A stretch of DNA of 64,000 bases from Pantoea agglomerans (GTDB lineage Bacteria > Pseudomonadota > Gammaproteobacteria > Enterobacterales > Enterobacteriaceae). Below are positions 46,004-56,763 of this stretch, piece by piece. The translations under genes were made by a program, and so were the position numbers. The notes under the pieces are model-generated. The model searched no databases, was not told where the DNA came from, and saw only the letters and a list, made by a program, of their open reading frames with translations. The stretch covers positions 1,240,001-1,304,000 of the forward strand of contig NZ_CP090207.1 of NCBI RefSeq assembly GCF_021397715.1, given 5' to 3'. Each line of letters starts with the position of its first letter. The first letter of the stretch is position 1.

Positions 46004-46486
46004 ATGCAAGTTTTTATCATGCGTCACGGCGATGCAGCTCTGGAAGCAGCAAGTGATTCGGTCAGGCCTTTAACCTTATGTGGCTGTGATGAATCACGCC
46101 AGATGGCTAACTGGCTTAACAGTCAGACGCCAGACATAGAATGTGTGCTGGTCAGTCCCTATCTGCGTGCGCAACAAACGCTCGCGACGGTACGTGAGGC
46201 ATTCCCTCTGCCGGAAGGCCAGGAAGTCTTACCTGAATTAACGCCGGGCGGCGATCCGGGGCTGGTGGGCTGCTATCTGCAAACCCTGGCAAACGAAGGC
46301 GTGAAATCGGCGCTGGTGATTTCACATTTACCCCTGGTCGGGTATTTAGTGTCAGAACTCTGCCCGCAGGAAGCGCCGCCGATGTTCGCTACTTCGGCTA
46401 TCGCCTGTGTGGAGTTTGATCCCGCCCGGAGCGAAGGCAAACTGCTGTGGCAGGTCAGTCCGCGCAAACTGGCAAAAGCGATTTAA
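46004..46486 (+). CDS. sixA: Phosphohistidine phosphatase SixA
   Basis: A 160-residue histidine phosphatase. The RHG motif MRHGDA places the catalytic His at residue 8, and ISHLPLVGYLV holds the second His. In E. coli, SixA dephosphorylates PtsN/NPr of the nitrogen-related phosphotransferase system and was first described for ArcB. Sequence and position between fadIJ and smrB match E. coli. Confidence 0.95.
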   Translation: MQVFIMRHGDAALEAASDSVRPLTLCGCDESRQMANWLNSQTPDIECVLVSPYLRAQQTLATVREAFPLPEGQEVLPELTPGGDPGLVGCYLQTLANEGVKSALVISHLPLVGYLVSELCPQEAPPMFATSAIACVEFDPARSEGKLLWQVSPRKLAKAI

Positions 46487-46493
46487 CGTCTGT

Positions 46494-46516
46494 GGGCCGA
46501 AACTTCGGCCCTTCCT
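46494..46516. terminator. Terminator between sixA and smrB
   Basis: GGGCCGAA-AC-TTCGGCCC, an 8-bp stem followed by TTCCTCT, in the gap between convergent sixA and smrB. Confidence 0.6.
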
Positions 46517-46517
46517 C

Positions 46518-47066
46518 TCAGGGCAATTCAGGCGGTTGCCACTCCTCAATCTCAATCAGCACCAGTAGTGCGGCGTCTCCGCCAAACATTTTGGGTGCCT
46601 GATGAAAAGCCATCACCCACGGATGTTGCGCCAGCCACAGTGGCGTTTGCTGCTTCAGAATATGTTTCCCGTGGCCGGTCATCACGCTGGCGCAAAACAG
46701 ATGCTCACGGCGACAGGCGGCGATCAGCGCGCCCAGTTCCTGCTTTGCCTGCTGCTGGGTTAAGCCATGCAGGTCGAGGAATATCTCTGGCGTATAGTCG
46801 CCGCGCCGCAGTTTCTTCAGTTCAAAATGGCTGACATCCGCGCGCACATAGCGCGTTGCGCCTTCGGTTGAGAGCAACGGCTGAAACTCATCCGAAAAAT
46901 AGTGACTGTTGTCCGCCTGCTCCGAGAGCAGACGCTTTACCGGCACTTCACGGGTTTTCACCCGCGGTTTGTGCACAAAGGTATCCTGTTTTAGCTGACG
47001 CGTTCCGGTCATTAGCTGACGAAACAGCGCTTTATCATCCTGGCTCAAGGGCGTTTTTTTACTCAT
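46518..47066 (-). CDS. smrB: Ribosome rescue endonuclease SmrB
   Basis: A 182-residue SMR-domain protein. The SMR domain (about 95-175) includes [19 protein letters not shown] and the [17 protein letters not shown] motif that forms the nuclease centre. SmrB cleaves mRNA between collided ribosomes. Length matches E. coli YfcN/SmrB (183). It is divergent from prmB. Confidence 0.94.
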   Translation of the reverse strand: MSKKTPLSQDDKALFRQLMTGTRQLKQDTFVHKPRVKTREVPVKRLLSEQADNSHYFSDEFQPLLSTEGATRYVRADVSHFELKKLRRGDYTPEIFLDLHGLTQQQAKQELGALIAACRREHLFCASVMTGHGKHILKQQTPLWLAQHPWVMAFHQAPKMFGGDAALLVLIEIEEWQPPELP

Positions 47067-47226
47067 GGCGGGCCGGTCATATCAGAAAAGGCTGTCAGAC
47101 AGCAGATGGCGATACCTTACCGTTAAGTGTCATTAAATGTCAGCTTTTTCACCTTGCTGCGCTGAATTCTCCCCGGCTTCATGGCACACTATCGGCCGAT
47201 TTAGCAAATGGCCTGCGGAGGGCTAC

Positions 47227-48159
47227 GTGGACAAAATTTTCGTCGATGAGGCAGTGAATGAGCTGCACACCATTCAGGACATGCTGCGCTGGGCGGTCAG
47301 CCGCTTTTCCGCTGCCGGAATCTGGTACGGGCACGGCACAGATAATCCCTGGGACGAAGCCGTTCAACTGGTCCTGCCATCCCTCTGGCTGCCGCTGGAT
47401 ATTCCGGAAGAGATGCGCAATGCGCGCCTGACCGCCAGCGAGCGTCATCTGATCGTCGAGCGGGTGATTCGCCGCGTCAATGAGCGCATTCCGGTCGCCT
47501 ATCTGACCCACAAAGCCTGGTTCTGCGGCCACGAATTTTATGTTGATGAGCGGGTACTGGTGCCGCGTTCACCGATTGGTGAACTGATCGAGAATCGCTT
47601 TGCCGGTCTGATCGGCGAGAAACCGCGTCACATTCTGGATATGTGTACCGGCAGCGGCTGTATCGCCATCGCCTGCGCCTATGCCTTCCCGGAGGCGGAA
47701 GTTGACGCGGTCGATATCTCCACCGATGCGCTGGCCGTGGCTGAGCAAAATATTGAAGAGCATGGGCTGATGCAGCAGGTGACGCCGATTCGCGCCGATC
47801 TGTTCCGTGAGCTGCCGCCGCTGAAATATGATCTGATCGTCACCAATCCGCCTTATGTCGATGCGGAAGATATGGACGATCTGCCGGGCGAATATCACCA
47901 CGAGCCGGAACTGGGGCTGGCAGCCGGCAGCGATGGCCTGAAGCTGGTGCGCCGCATTCTGGCCTGCGCGCCGCAGTATCTCAGCGAGCAGGGCGTGCTG
48001 ATCTGTGAAGTCGGTAACAGCATGGTGCACATGATGGAACAGTATCCCGATGTGCCGTTTACCTGGCTGGAGTTCGACAACGGCGGCGACGGCGTCTTTA
48101 TGCTGACGCGCCAGCAGATTGTCGACGCACAACATCATTTCTCTTTTTACAAAGACTAA
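47227..48159 (+). CDS. prmB: Ribosomal protein uL3 glutamine methyltransferase PrmB
   Basis: A 310-residue SAM-dependent methyltransferase that modifies a Gln of ribosomal protein L3. The SAM motif is [21 protein letters not shown] and the catalytic NPPY lies in [15 protein letters not shown]. The start is GTG 47227, directly after GGAGGGCTAC, and matches the E. coli start ([12 protein letters not shown]). The longer open frame from 47137 is not needed. Confidence 0.95.
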   Translation: MDKIFVDEAVNELHTIQDMLRWAVSRFSAAGIWYGHGTDNPWDEAVQLVLPSLWLPLDIPEEMRNARLTASERHLIVERVIRRVNERIPVAYLTHKAWFCGHEFYVDERVLVPRSPIGELIENRFAGLIGEKPRHILDMCTGSGCIAIACAYAFPEAEVDAVDISTDALAVAEQNIEEHGLMQQVTPIRADLFRELPPLKYDLIVTNPPYVDAEDMDDLPGEYHHEPELGLAAGSDGLKLVRRILACAPQYLSEQGVLICEVGNSMVHMMEQYPDVPFTWLEFDNGGDGVFMLTRQQIVDAQHHFSFYKD

Positions 48160-48204
48160 ACGTGGGGCGAAGCCTCGCCCGCCAAACCGTAACAAGGAAC
48201 CACA

Positions 48205-49290
48205 ATGGCCGGAAACAGCATCGGACAATTTTTTCGAGTAACCACCTTTGGCGAGTCTCACGGTGTTGCGCTGGGCTGCATCGTTGATGGTGTGCCGCCA
48301 GGTATACCGCTGACGGAAGCCGATATTCAGCACGATCTCGATCGTCGTCGTCCGGGCACCTCGCGCTATACCACGCAGCGCCGCGAGCCGGATCAGGTGA
48401 AAATTTTGTCCGGTGTGTTTGACGGGGTCACCACCGGGACCTCCATTGGACTGCTGATTGAGAATACCGATCAGCGTTCGCAGGATTACGGCGCGATTAA
48501 AGATCTGTTCCGTCCGGGCCATGCCGACTACACCTACGAACAAAAATATGGTCAGCGTGACTACCGTGGCGGCGGCCGTTCATCGGCGCGCGAAACCGCG
48601 ATGCGCGTGGCGGCCGGGGCGATTGCTAAAAAGTACCTGCAGATGAAGCATGGCGTGGTGGTGCGCGGCTATCTGGCGCAGATCGGGGATATCGCCTGCG
48701 AGCTGAAACAGTGGGAGATCGTTGAACAGAACCCATTCTTCTGCCCGGATGCTGACAAGCTGGATGCGCTGGACGAACTGATGCGCGGCCTGAAAAAAGA
48801 GGGCGACTCGATTGGCGCCAAAGTCACGGTGATGGCGGAAAACGTGCCGCCAGGCCTCGGCGAGCCGGTGTTTGACCGGCTGGATGCCGATCTGGCCCAT
48901 GCGCTGATGAGCATCAACGCGGTGAAGGGCGTCGAGATTGGCGATGGCTTTGCGGTGGTCAATCAGCGCGGCAGCCAGCATCGTGATGAAATTCGCCGCA
49001 CCGGTTTCCAGAGTAACCACGCCGGCGGCATTCTCGGCGGTATCAGCAGCGGTCAGACCATCAGCGCCAATATCGCAATGAAACCGACCTCCAGCATCAC
49101 CGTGCCGGGCAAAACCATCACCCGCGACGGCGAAGAGGTGGAGATGATCACCAAAGGGCGTCACGATCCCTGTGTCGGGATCCGCGCCGTGCCGATCGCT
49201 GAAGCGATGATGGCGATCGTCCTGATGGATCATCTGCTGCGTCAGCGCGCGCAGAACGGTGACGTTAACAGCACCGTGCCGCGCTGGTGA
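48205..49290 (+). CDS. aroC: Chorismate synthase
   Basis: A 361-residue FMN-dependent enzyme completing the shikimate pathway by converting EPSP to chorismate. All three family signatures are present: [36 protein letters not shown] and the C-terminal [17 protein letters not shown]. It lies 45 bases after prmB, with a small GGGCGA/TCGCCC hairpin in the gap, and four bases before mepA. Confidence 0.97.
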   Translation: MAGNSIGQFFRVTTFGESHGVALGCIVDGVPPGIPLTEADIQHDLDRRRPGTSRYTTQRREPDQVKILSGVFDGVTTGTSIGLLIENTDQRSQDYGAIKDLFRPGHADYTYEQKYGQRDYRGGGRSSARETAMRVAAGAIAKKYLQMKHGVVVRGYLAQIGDIACELKQWEIVEQNPFFCPDADKLDALDELMRGLKKEGDSIGAKVTVMAENVPPGLGEPVFDRLDADLAHALMSINAVKGVEIGDGFAVVNQRGSQHRDEIRRTGFQSNHAGGILGGISSGQTISANIAMKPTSSITVPGKTITRDGEEVEMITKGRHDPCVGIRAVPIAEAMMAIVLMDHLLRQRAQNGDVNSTVPRW

Positions 49291-49294
49291 TTCG

Positions 49295-50119
49295 ATGAAA
49301 ACAGTTCTGCTCACGCTTAGCGCGCTGCTGTTCAGCGCCTCCAGCCTGGCGGCGACGCCGTGGCAACAAATTCAGCAGCCGATCAGCGGCGCGCCGCAGT
49401 CGATCGGCGGCTTTGCCAACGGCTGTATTGTGGGGGCTCAGGCGCTGCCGCTCAATTCGCCGTATTATCAGGTGATGCGTCAGGATCAGCGGCGCTACTT
49501 TGGCCATCCTGACCTGATCCAGTTCATTCAGCGGCTCAGCACCCAGGTGCATAACCTGCAGCTGGGTAATGTACTGATTGGCGACATGGGCATGGCCGCG
49601 GGCGGGCGCTTCAGCAGCGGCCACGCCAGCCACCAGACCGGTCTTGATGTGGATATCTGGCTACAGTTGCCGAAAACCCGCTGGAGCGCGCAACAGTTAC
49701 TGAAGCCGCAGCCGCTCGATCTGGTCGGGCCCGGCGATAAAAACGTCATTGCCCGTCACTGGCAACCGCAGATCGACAGCCTGATTAAGCTGGCGGCGAA
49801 AGACGATGAGGTCACGCGTATCTTCGTCAATCCGGCGATTAAAAAACAGCTCTGTGCCGATGCCGGTGCGGATCGCGACTGGCTGCGTAAAGTGCGTCCG
49901 TGGTTTGCCCACCGCGCCCATATGCATGTGCGTTTGCGCTGTCCGGCTGGCAGTATCGGCTGTGAAGATCAGCCTGCGCCACCGCCAGGTGATGGCTGTG
50001 GCGCAGAGCTGCAGAGCTGGTTCCTGCCGAAAAAACCGGGCACCGGTGCGCCAGTGAAACGCGAGCCGCCACCGTTACCGCCTGCCTGTCAGGCCCTGCT
50101 GGATAAGCATTTACTGTAA
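49295..50119 (+). CDS. mepA: Penicillin-insensitive murein DD-endopeptidase MepA
   Basis: A 274-residue periplasmic LAS-type metallopeptidase cutting peptidoglycan cross-links. A signal peptide (ending SLAA, about residue 19) precedes the zinc motifs [16 protein letters not shown] and [10 protein letters not shown]. Length is as in E. coli. ATG 49295 begins 5 bases after the aroC stop, in a likely operon; the upstream in-frame ATG inside aroC is rejected. Confidence 0.95.
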   Translation: MKTVLLTLSALLFSASSLAATPWQQIQQPISGAPQSIGGFANGCIVGAQALPLNSPYYQVMRQDQRRYFGHPDLIQFIQRLSTQVHNLQLGNVLIGDMGMAAGGRFSSGHASHQTGLDVDIWLQLPKTRWSAQQLLKPQPLDLVGPGDKNVIARHWQPQIDSLIKLAAKDDEVTRIFVNPAIKKQLCADAGADRDWLRKVRPWFAHRAHMHVRLRCPAGSIGCEDQPAPPPGDGCGAELQSWFLPKKPGTGAPVKREPPPLPPACQALLDKHLL

Positions 50120-50127
50120 GGGATCAC

Positions 50128-50931
50128 ATGGATTGGTTCGTGATCAGCCCGTTGCTGGTTGGGCTGCTGTTCTTTGTTGCGATGCTGGCCGGTTTTATTG
50201 ACTCCATCGCGGGCGGCGGCGGCCTGCTGACCGTGCCGTCGCTGCTGGCAGCCGGGCTGTCACCGGCGCAGGCGCTGGCGACCAACAAGCTGCAGTCGGT
50301 AGGCGGTTCGTTTTCCGCCAGCCTCTACTTTATCCGGCGCGGTGCGGTGAAGCTGAATGAGCAGTGGCTGAATATCGGCATGACGTTTCTCGGCTCGGTG
50401 CTGGGCGCGGTGCTGATTCAGCGCCTGCAGGCTGATTTTTTGCGCCAGATGTTACCGCTGTTTCTGATTGCGATCGGTTTGTGGTTTCTGCTGATGCCGC
50501 GCATTGGCGAAGAGGATTGCGCCCGTCGCCTGCACGGCATCGCTTATGCGCTGGTGGGCGGCGGCTGTATCGGCTTCTACGATGGCTTTTTCGGACCGGG
50601 CGCCGGCTCTTTTTATGCGCTGGCGTTTGTCACCCTGTGTGGCTACAACCTCGCCAAAGCGACCGCACACGCCAAGATTCTTAACTTCACCTCCAACTTC
50701 GGTAGCCTGCTGTTCTTTATGTTCGGCGGCAAAGTGGTGTGGGGAACCGGCCTGATCATGATGCTGGGCGCGTTTTGCGGGGCGCGGCTGGGCGCACGGC
50801 TGGTGCTGACCCGCGGGCAGCGGTTGATCCGGCCGATGGTGGTGATCGTCTCCGCCGTCATGAGCATTAAATTGCTGTGGGACAGCCACGGCAGCGCCGT
50901 TCTGGCGTGGTTAGCCACGCTGCACCTTTAA
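50128..50931 (+). CDS. yfcA: TSUP-family inner-membrane transporter YfcA
   Basis: A 267-residue sulfite exporter TauE/SafE-like protein with about eight helices. The duplicated family motif appears as AGFIDSIAGGGGLLTVPSLLAAGLSP and GFYDGFFGPGAGSFYAL. It is 8 bases after mepA, keeping E. coli order. Probably moves a sulfur-containing anion; the substrate is not established. Confidence 0.93.
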   Translation: MDWFVISPLLVGLLFFVAMLAGFIDSIAGGGGLLTVPSLLAAGLSPAQALATNKLQSVGGSFSASLYFIRRGAVKLNEQWLNIGMTFLGSVLGAVLIQRLQADFLRQMLPLFLIAIGLWFLLMPRIGEEDCARRLHGIAYALVGGGCIGFYDGFFGPGAGSFYALAFVTLCGYNLAKATAHAKILNFTSNFGSLLFFMFGGKVVWGTGLIMMLGAFCGARLGARLVLTRGQRLIRPMVVIVSAVMSIKLLWDSHGSAVLAWLATLHL

Positions 50932-50947
50932 CACAGACAAGATAACA

Positions 50948-51493
50948 ATGAGCACAACACACGATTACACACAGCTGATTACGCTGTTTGATCGCTGCTT
51001 TAGCGATGAATTTCAGACCCGTCTAATTAAAGGCGACGACGAACCGATCTATCTTCCGGCAGATGCAGAGTCGCCGTGGAACCGTGTGGTATTTGCCCAC
51101 GGTTTTTATGCCAGTGCGCTGCATGAAATTTCTCACTGGTGCATTGCGGGTGAAGCCCGTCGCAAACTGGTCGATTTTGGCTACTGGTACTGCCCGGACG
51201 GCCGCGATGCGCTGACCCAGAGCCAGTTTGAAGCGGTTGAAGTGAAGCCACAGGCGCTTGAATGGATGTTTTGTGTTGCCGCAGGCTTTCCCTTCAACGT
51301 CAGTTGTGACAATCTCAACGGAGATTGTGAGCCGGATCGCATTGCGTTCCAGCGTAAAGTGCATGCTCAGGTCATGAGCTATCTGACGTCCGGTATTCCC
51401 GCTCGTCCCGCGCGTTTTATTGCCGCCCTGGCGGAATTTTATGGCAGGCCTTCATTAAGCGCATCGCAGTTTCCCTGGCCGGACGATCTGTGA
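50948..51493 (+). CDS. epmC: Elongation factor P hydroxylase EpmC
   Basis: A 181-residue enzyme that hydroxylates the modified lysine of EF-P. The putative metal-binding motif is [15 protein letters not shown]. It is close to E. coli YfcM over the whole length ([26 protein letters not shown]). It lies 16 bases after yfcA and 32 before yfcL. Confidence 0.94.
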   Translation: MSTTHDYTQLITLFDRCFSDEFQTRLIKGDDEPIYLPADAESPWNRVVFAHGFYASALHEISHWCIAGEARRKLVDFGYWYCPDGRDALTQSQFEAVEVKPQALEWMFCVAAGFPFNVSCDNLNGDCEPDRIAFQRKVHAQVMSYLTSGIPARPARFIAALAEFYGRPSLSASQFPWPDDL

Positions 51494-51525
51494 TGCAGCA
51501 AGGCATTATCAAAAGAGGAATTGAG

Positions 51526-51810
51526 ATGATCGCAGAATTTGAAGCGCGTATTCTGGCCCTGATTGACGACATGGTTGAGCATGCCAGTGACGATGAGCTG
51601 TTTGCCAGCGGTTATCTGCGTGGACACCTCACGCTGGCGGTGGCTGAAGTCGAACAACTGGGCGAGCATACGCCGGAAGCGTTACAGATCCAGGTTTCCC
51701 GCAGTTTGCAAAATGCGATTGCTGCCGGTGAACTGTCGCCGCGCGATCAGGCATTAGTGGTCGGTATGTGGGACAACCTTTTTGTCCAGGCACGTCAGCT
51801 CTCCGCGTAA
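51526..51810 (+). CDS. yfcL: YfcL family protein
   Basis: A 94-residue acidic, helical protein strongly similar to E. coli YfcL ([38 protein letters not shown]). The ATG at 51526 follows GAGGAATTGAG; an earlier in-frame ATG at 51490 overlaps epmC and is not preferred. Function unknown. It is last in the prmB-aroC-mepA-yfcA-epmC-yfcL series. Confidence 0.92.
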   Translation: MIAEFEARILALIDDMVEHASDDELFASGYLRGHLTLAVAEVEQLGEHTPEALQIQVSRSLQNAIAAGELSPRDQALVVGMWDNLFVQARQLSA

Positions 51811-51816
51811 CGGTGC

Positions 51817-51834
51817 CGGGCGGTTCGCCGCCCG
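51817..51834. terminator. Hairpin between yfcL and mnmC
   Basis: CGGGCGG-TTCG-CCGCCCG, a 7-bp GC stem closed by a stable TTCG tetraloop in the gap between convergent stops. No U-tract. Confidence 0.5.
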
Positions 51835-51844
51835 CAACGCCCTG

Positions 51845-53851
51845 TCAGACCGGTTTTCCCTTCAGTAGTTTTCTTACCCAGTAACGATTCGGATTCAGCG
51901 CGGCCAGCGTGGCGGCATCGGCGGGTTGCGGCTCGCCCGTCAACTGTGCTGCCAGCACCTCAGCCGCCAGCGGTGCGCTGCATAAGCCGCGTGAACCGAG
52001 CGCGCCAAACAGATAGAGCCCGTTAAAGCCAGGCGCATCCGCAATCGTGTCGCCTGCTGCCTGCCGGGCCGGTAAATCGGCGTAGTCTGCCAGCGTGGCG
52101 GCATAATCGGGCACGCTGCCGATCATCGGAAGGTGGTCGCGGGTGGCGCAGCGCACGCCGTTACGCGCTTCGCCCGCGCTGATGTCTACCCTGTCGGTCC
52201 AGGGGTTATCGGGCAGGCACTGCTGCAGACGACTGCGGTTCTGCTGCTGATCGTCCTCCCGATAAGCTGTATCGGTATCGCCACGATGATAGCTGGCACC
52301 GATGCAGTGGGTGCCGAACTGCGGGCTGACCGGCGTCAGATACCCTTCGTAGCAGAGCACGGTCTGCAGTGCAGCCAGTTCCGGCGTCGAGGGAACGTGA
52401 CTTACCTGGCCCGCCACCGGATAGATCGGCAGCGGCGCACTCTGGGTAAACTCGCTGATGGCGTGACCGTTCGCCAGCACCACCGTCGGATGGCGCACCG
52501 CCGGGCGATCGCTGAACGACAGCGTCCACTGTTCACCGTCATGCGCCAGCCCGGTCACCCGATGCAGCCAGTGAATCCGCAATCCCTGGGTTTCGCCGTG
52601 CGCCAGCATCGCCGTGGTCAGTTCGGCCGGTGACAGCCAGCCGCCCTGCGGATAGAAAATCCCGCCGCAGCCGAGCGTCACGCCCGCCAGCGCTTCCGCC
52701 TGTGCGGTATCAACCCCATAAGCCACATCGTCAGGTAATCCCATCGCCAGCATCTGTTCAATTTTTTTGCGGCTCTTCTCGTCCCAGCCGAGTTGTAACA
52801 CGCCGCTCCAGCGATGTTCATACGGCAGCGGCAGCCGATCGTAGAGACGACGGGCAAAGCTGAATGCCGCCGGAAAGAAGGTAGCGATAGCCGGATCGTG
52901 CTGATTAAGCAGCGGATAGAGTGCGCCCTGACGATTGCCGGAGGCGCCCAGTGCCGGCGCTTCATCAGCACAATAGAGCGTCACCCGCCAGCCGCGCCGC
53001 AGCAGCGCCAGCGCGAGACTGGCGCTGGCCACACCGCCGCCAATCAGCGCCGCTTCGCGCGACGAGCTGGCGGGACGGGCATACCACGGCTGGGCTGCGG
53101 GCCGCGGCGGGGCATCCTGCAGGCTGCCACACAGCATCTCGCGTTTGGGTCCGAAACCTTTGCGCCGGGTAACGCTGAAGCCAGCCTGCTGCAGTCCGCG
53201 CCGCACGAAGCCAGCGGCGGTAAAGGTCGCAAAGGTGGCCTGCGGCCGCGCCAGCGCTGCCATCATGCTAAACAGCTCAGGCGTCCACATATCGGGATTT
53301 TTCGACGGCGCGAAGCCATCAAGAAACCAGGCGTCCACCTGACGATGCAGGCTGTCATCCAGCGTACTTATCAGCTGATTAATATCACCCAGCCACAGAT
53401 CGAGCGTGATGCGCCCGCCATCGAACAGTAAACGCTGACAGCCGGGCAGGGCGACTGGCCACTGCGCCTGCAATTCGCTGGCCCACGGCGCCAGTTCGGG
53501 CCAGTGCTGATGCGCGGCGGTTAAATCGGCGCGCGTTAACGGAAACTTCTCAAAGCTGATGAAATGCAGACGTTTTAAAATCGCATCCGGCTGCTGACGC
53601 TGAAAGGCATCAAATGCCTGCCACAGCGTCAGAAAATTGAGGCCGGTGCCGAAACCGCTTTCCGCCACAATCAGTAACTCACGCGGATGCTGAGCGAAGC
53701 GCTGCGGTAACTGATTCCCCCCAAGAAAGACGTAGCGGGTCTCTTCCAGACCGTTATCATTGGAGAAATAGACGTCGCCAAACGCTCGGGAAACAGGTGT
53801 ACCCTGTTCATTCCAGTTCAGCTGTGCATGTTCGACCGGGGTTAATTTCAC
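51845..53851 (-). CDS. mnmC: Bifunctional tRNA mnm5s2U34 biosynthesis enzyme MnmC
   Basis: A 668-residue enzyme completing the mnm5s2U modification of tRNA wobble uridine. The N-terminal methyltransferase (MnmC2; about 1-240) has [16 protein letters not shown] and [17 protein letters not shown]. The C-terminal FAD oxidoreductase (MnmC1; about 260-668) begins [23 protein letters not shown]. Length matches E. coli MnmC. Divergent from fabB. Confidence 0.96.
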   Translation of the reverse strand: MKLTPVEHAQLNWNEQGTPVSRAFGDVYFSNDNGLEETRYVFLGGNQLPQRFAQHPRELLIVAESGFGTGLNFLTLWQAFDAFQRQQPDAILKRLHFISFEKFPLTRADLTAAHQHWPELAPWASELQAQWPVALPGCQRLLFDGGRITLDLWLGDINQLISTLDDSLHRQVDAWFLDGFAPSKNPDMWTPELFSMMAALARPQATFATFTAAGFVRRGLQQAGFSVTRRKGFGPKREMLCGSLQDAPPRPAAQPWYARPASSSREAALIGGGVASASLALALLRRGWRVTLYCADEAPALGASGNRQGALYPLLNQHDPAIATFFPAAFSFARRLYDRLPLPYEHRWSGVLQLGWDEKSRKKIEQMLAMGLPDDVAYGVDTAQAEALAGVTLGCGGIFYPQGGWLSPAELTTAMLAHGETQGLRIHWLHRVTGLAHDGEQWTLSFSDRPAVRHPTVVLANGHAISEFTQSAPLPIYPVAGQVSHVPSTPELAALQTVLCYEGYLTPVSPQFGTHCIGASYHRGDTDTAYREDDQQQNRSRLQQCLPDNPWTDRVDISAGEARNGVRCATRDHLPMIGSVPDYAATLADYADLPARQAAGDTIADAPGFNGLYLFGALGSRGLCSAPLAAEVLAAQLTGEPQPADAATLAALNPNRYWVRKLLKGKPV

Positions 53852-53928
53852 GCTAAAGGCTCATTTTTCAGGCAGTGGCGCGATTTTAACGACCGACGTG
53901 ACATGACGCAAATTTACAAAAGGAAATG

Positions 53929-53968
53929 GCTGATCGGACTTGTTCGGCGTACAAGTGTACGCTAGAGT
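53929..53968 (+). promoter_or_regulatory. fabB promoter with FadR- and FabR-type sites
   Basis: GCTGATCGGACTTGTTC (53929-53945) resembles a FadR box. GGCGTACAAGTGTACGCT (53946-53963) is a near-perfect palindrome of the FabR type. With -35 TTGTTC (53940-53945), a 17-base spacer and -10 TAGAGT (53963-53968), the FabR site fills the spacer, as expected for a repressor, and the FadR site covers the -35 side. Both regulators are known at E. coli fabB. Confidence 0.8.
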
Positions 53969-54005
53969 GCTCGTCAATTAAGAAGAAGTGGATGAGGATT
54001 ATTGA

Positions 54006-55226
54006 ATGAAACGTGCTGTGATTACTGGCTTAGGGATCGTTTCCAGTATTGGTAATAACCAGCAAGAGGTGCTGGCATCTCTGCGTGAAGGCCGCTCTGG
54101 CATCACCTTTTCTGAAGAGATGAAAGATTCCGGCATGCGTAGTCACGTCTGGGGTAACGTAAAATTAGATACCACCGGCCTCATCGATCGCAAAGTCGTG
54201 CGTTTCATGAGTGATGCGTCCATCTATGCCTATCTTTCCATGGAAGAAGCAATTAAAGATTCTGGCCTGAGCGTGGAAGCGTATCAGAACAACCCACGTG
54301 TGGGTCTGATTGCCGGTTCAGGCGGCGGTTCACCGCGGTTCCAGGTGTTTGGTGCTGATGCAATGCGCAGCCCACGCGGCCTGAAAGCGGTTGGCCCGTA
54401 TGTGGTCACCAAAGCGATGGCTTCTGGCGTTTCAGCCTGCCTCGCCACGCCGTTTAAAATTCACGGCGTAAACTACTCCATCAGTTCAGCCTGTGCCACT
54501 TCAGCACACTGTATCGGTAATGCGGTTGAGCAGATCCAGCTGGGCAAACAGGACATCGTGTTTGCTGGCGGCGGCGAAGAGCTGTGCTGGGAAATGGCCT
54601 GTGAGTTCGACGCTATGGGCGCGCTCTCTACCCGTTACAACGACACGCCAGAAAAAGCGTCACGCACCTATGACAATGAGCGCGACGGCTTTGTTATCGC
54701 CGGTGGCGGTGGCATGGTAGTGGTTGAAGAGCTGGAACATGCGCTGGCCCGCGGTGCGCATATCTATGCTGAAATCGTTGGTTACGGCGCGACTTCAGAC
54801 GGCGCAGACATGGTAGCTCCGTCAGGTGAAGGCGCGGTTCGCTGCATGAAGATGGCGATGAACGGCGTTGATACCCCTATCGACTACCTCAACAGCCACG
54901 GCACCTCAACGCCAGTGGGTGATGTGAAAGAGCTGGGTGCGATTCGTGAAGTCTTTGGCGACAACACCCCGTACATCTCTGCCACCAAAGCCATGACCGG
55001 TCACTCACTGGGTGCGGCAGGCGTTCAGGAAGCGATCTACTCGCTGCTGATGCTGGAACACGGCTTTATTGCCCCAAGCATCAACATCAGCTCACTGGAT
55101 GCGGCGGCTGAAGGCATGAATATCGTGACTCAGCCAATGGAAAAAGCGCTGACTACCGTGATGTCCAACAGCTTCGGCTTCGGTGGCACCAACGCCACCC
55201 TGACCATGCGTAAATATCAGGCATAA
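54006..55226 (+). CDS. fabB: 3-oxoacyl-ACP synthase I (FabB)
   Basis: A 406-residue condensing enzyme of fatty acid synthesis, required for unsaturated fatty acids. The active-site Cys is in [16 protein letters not shown] (near residue 163). The two His lie in [13 protein letters not shown] and [15 protein letters not shown]. The closing [12 protein letters not shown] is also characteristic. Length equals that of E. coli FabB. Divergent from mnmC, with FadR and FabR sites in the promoter. Confidence 0.97.
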   Translation: MKRAVITGLGIVSSIGNNQQEVLASLREGRSGITFSEEMKDSGMRSHVWGNVKLDTTGLIDRKVVRFMSDASIYAYLSMEEAIKDSGLSVEAYQNNPRVGLIAGSGGGSPRFQVFGADAMRSPRGLKAVGPYVVTKAMASGVSACLATPFKIHGVNYSISSACATSAHCIGNAVEQIQLGKQDIVFAGGGEELCWEMACEFDAMGALSTRYNDTPEKASRTYDNERDGFVIAGGGGMVVVEELEHALARGAHIYAEIVGYGATSDGADMVAPSGEGAVRCMKMAMNGVDTPIDYLNSHGTSTPVGDVKELGAIREVFGDNTPYISATKAMTGHSLGAAGVQEAIYSLLMLEHGFIAPSINISSLDAAAEGMNIVTQPMEKALTTVMSNSFGFGGTNATLTMRKYQA

Positions 55227-55245
55227 TTGCTGAGCAATTTGACAT

Positions 55246-55271
55246 AAGGCCGCATTGCGGCCTTTTTTTTT
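55246..55271 (+). terminator. fabB terminator
   Basis: AAGGCCGC-ATT-GCGGCCTT followed by a run of eight or more T, a textbook intrinsic terminator. Confidence 0.95.
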
Positions 55272-55401
55272 GCGTATTATTTCTTAACTACGCTCCGTTG
55301 TTGAAAAGTGATGGGTTTTTATTTATAAAACGCCGTCTGATAATTTCAAAGGCCGTTCTGGCCAGAAAATAAAAGCGATAATCTTAATCAAAGGAGCTGA
55401 T

Positions 55402-55947
55402 ATGCTTAAAAAATGGATGCTTGCCGCGGGGTTAGTTATAAATTTAACCGGGTGTTCTGTTGCGACCTATAGTCATAAACTTCAGGATGTGGAAACTGGC
55501 GACCGCGTTGGAATCACCTTCGATAACCGAAATCTGGATTACATTCGCGTTTATCCTGAAACCAAAACCTGTATCAATCTGGATGCCAAAGACAACGGGT
55601 ACACCAACAATGCCATTGGTTTTCAGACGCAATTAAATAATAAGCTGATGGGCTTTCCTGAAATTCCGGAGACGCCAGAACTCCGTCGTGAGTTTTGGGT
55701 AAGCGCAAAAGATAATATAGCCATTCGCATGATCCAACCCAATGGCGCGTATGATACCGTCTCATTTCGGCCTAAAGTCGGTTCGTTTTATTACGTGACC
55801 GGGCTTTTCACGAGTCAGTATACGCCGCGCAGCCTCTCGGTGGTTGAGGTCTATAAAACGGATAAAGGATATTACGATCGCAAGCCGGTAGAGGATCTCA
55901 AACTGAAGAACTGTGAAGACGGCTCTTTCCGGTTACAGCATTTTTGA
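55402..55947 (+). CDS. Unknown lipoprotein
   Basis: A 181-residue protein with a lipoprotein signal; the lipobox LTGC places the Cys at residue 18 and the next residue is Ser. The mature part is beta-rich with two further Cys (near 53 and 170) that could form a disulfide. The start has AAAGGAGCTGAT in front. I recognise no family. It is convergent with another lipoprotein gene of similar size (55998-56582). Base composition is more A+T-rich than that of fabB. Confidence 0.78.
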   Translation: MLKKWMLAAGLVINLTGCSVATYSHKLQDVETGDRVGITFDNRNLDYIRVYPETKTCINLDAKDNGYTNNAIGFQTQLNNKLMGFPEIPETPELRREFWVSAKDNIAIRMIQPNGAYDTVSFRPKVGSFYYVTGLFTSQYTPRSLSVVEVYKTDKGYYDRKPVEDLKLKNCEDGSFRLQHF

Positions 55948-55955
55948 TGGGGCAG

Positions 55956-55985
55956 GCGAGCCTCGCTGTCAGCAGCGAGGCTCGC
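55956..55985. terminator. Long perfect hairpin between two lipoprotein genes
   Basis: A 13-bp perfect stem, GCGAGCCTCGCTG / CAGCGAGGCTCGC, with loop TCAG, between convergent stops. No U-tract is present on either side. Confidence 0.55.
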
Positions 55986-55997
55986 AGGCAACCGGCT

Positions 55998-56582
55998 TCA
56001 GGTAATCTGCTTGCCGATGAAACGCTTGTCATACCATGCATCCAGGGTTTCCAGCATTTTTGCCGCTTCCTGGGCGGTAAAGCCGTAATAGCGCGTGCTT
56101 TTCGAAACATTGATCACCAGCATCGGTACTTCAGCTCGCGTATGCAAAAAATCAAAGTGGTAATCCACCTCGTTGTTTTCAAATAAATAGCCAACAATAT
56201 TGCCTGCCGGGCGTTTCATCACGATATGTTTATTATCAGAGGCGTTGTTGTTTGCCCACGCTAAAAAGTCACGTATAGGTTTGGTTTGTGCCGCATAGTT
56301 ATCGCGGGTGAAACCGAGGTAACTTACGTCGTCGTTGTGATTGATATGTTTTGACAGTGCAATTTTATTATTGTCATCCGATATCTTAATGTCGAAATCC
56401 ATCTTTTCCGCGCAGTCGGTGAATTTGGGTTTGTAGTTGCAGGCGGAAAGATTGCCAACGGTATACATTTCATAAAAACGGCCATTGGCATACTTATCAA
56501 ACGTATCAAAAGCGGTGCAGGCGGATAATGTTGCTGCGCAAAGTAAAATTGCCGGAATAAAACAGGGCTTCAAGATATTCAT
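55998..56582 (-). CDS. Unknown lipoprotein
   Basis: A 194-residue lipoprotein; lipobox LSAC at residues 19-22 is followed by Thr, predicting outer-membrane sorting. The mature part has two further Cys (near 48 and 57) and many Asn, Asp and Lys, with A+T-rich codons unlike those of the neighbouring backbone genes. No recognised family. It does not look like a paralogue of the convergent lipoprotein at 55402-55947. Accessory gene in the fabB-flk interval. Confidence 0.78.
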   Translation of the reverse strand: MNILKPCFIPAILLCAATLSACTAFDTFDKYANGRFYEMYTVGNLSACNYKPKFTDCAEKMDFDIKISDDNNKIALSKHINHNDDVSYLGFTRDNYAAQTKPIRDFLAWANNNASDNKHIVMKRPAGNIVGYLFENNEVDYHFDFLHTRAEVPMLVINVSKSTRYYGFTAQEAAKMLETLDAWYDKRFIGKQIT

Positions 56583-56763
56583 CTCCGTTGAATTAAAACG
56601 GGATAATACAGCATCTCATTTCGCAGGAGAAGAATGGGAGGCGGAACGAATAGCGTAAAAAAATAAACGAGGCACAGACCTGAATAGAGCCGCAGGTTGG
56701 TTCTTCGCTATATTCCATTCAGACTGACCAAAACGGCGCGCGTCACTCCGGTGAAATGCGCGC

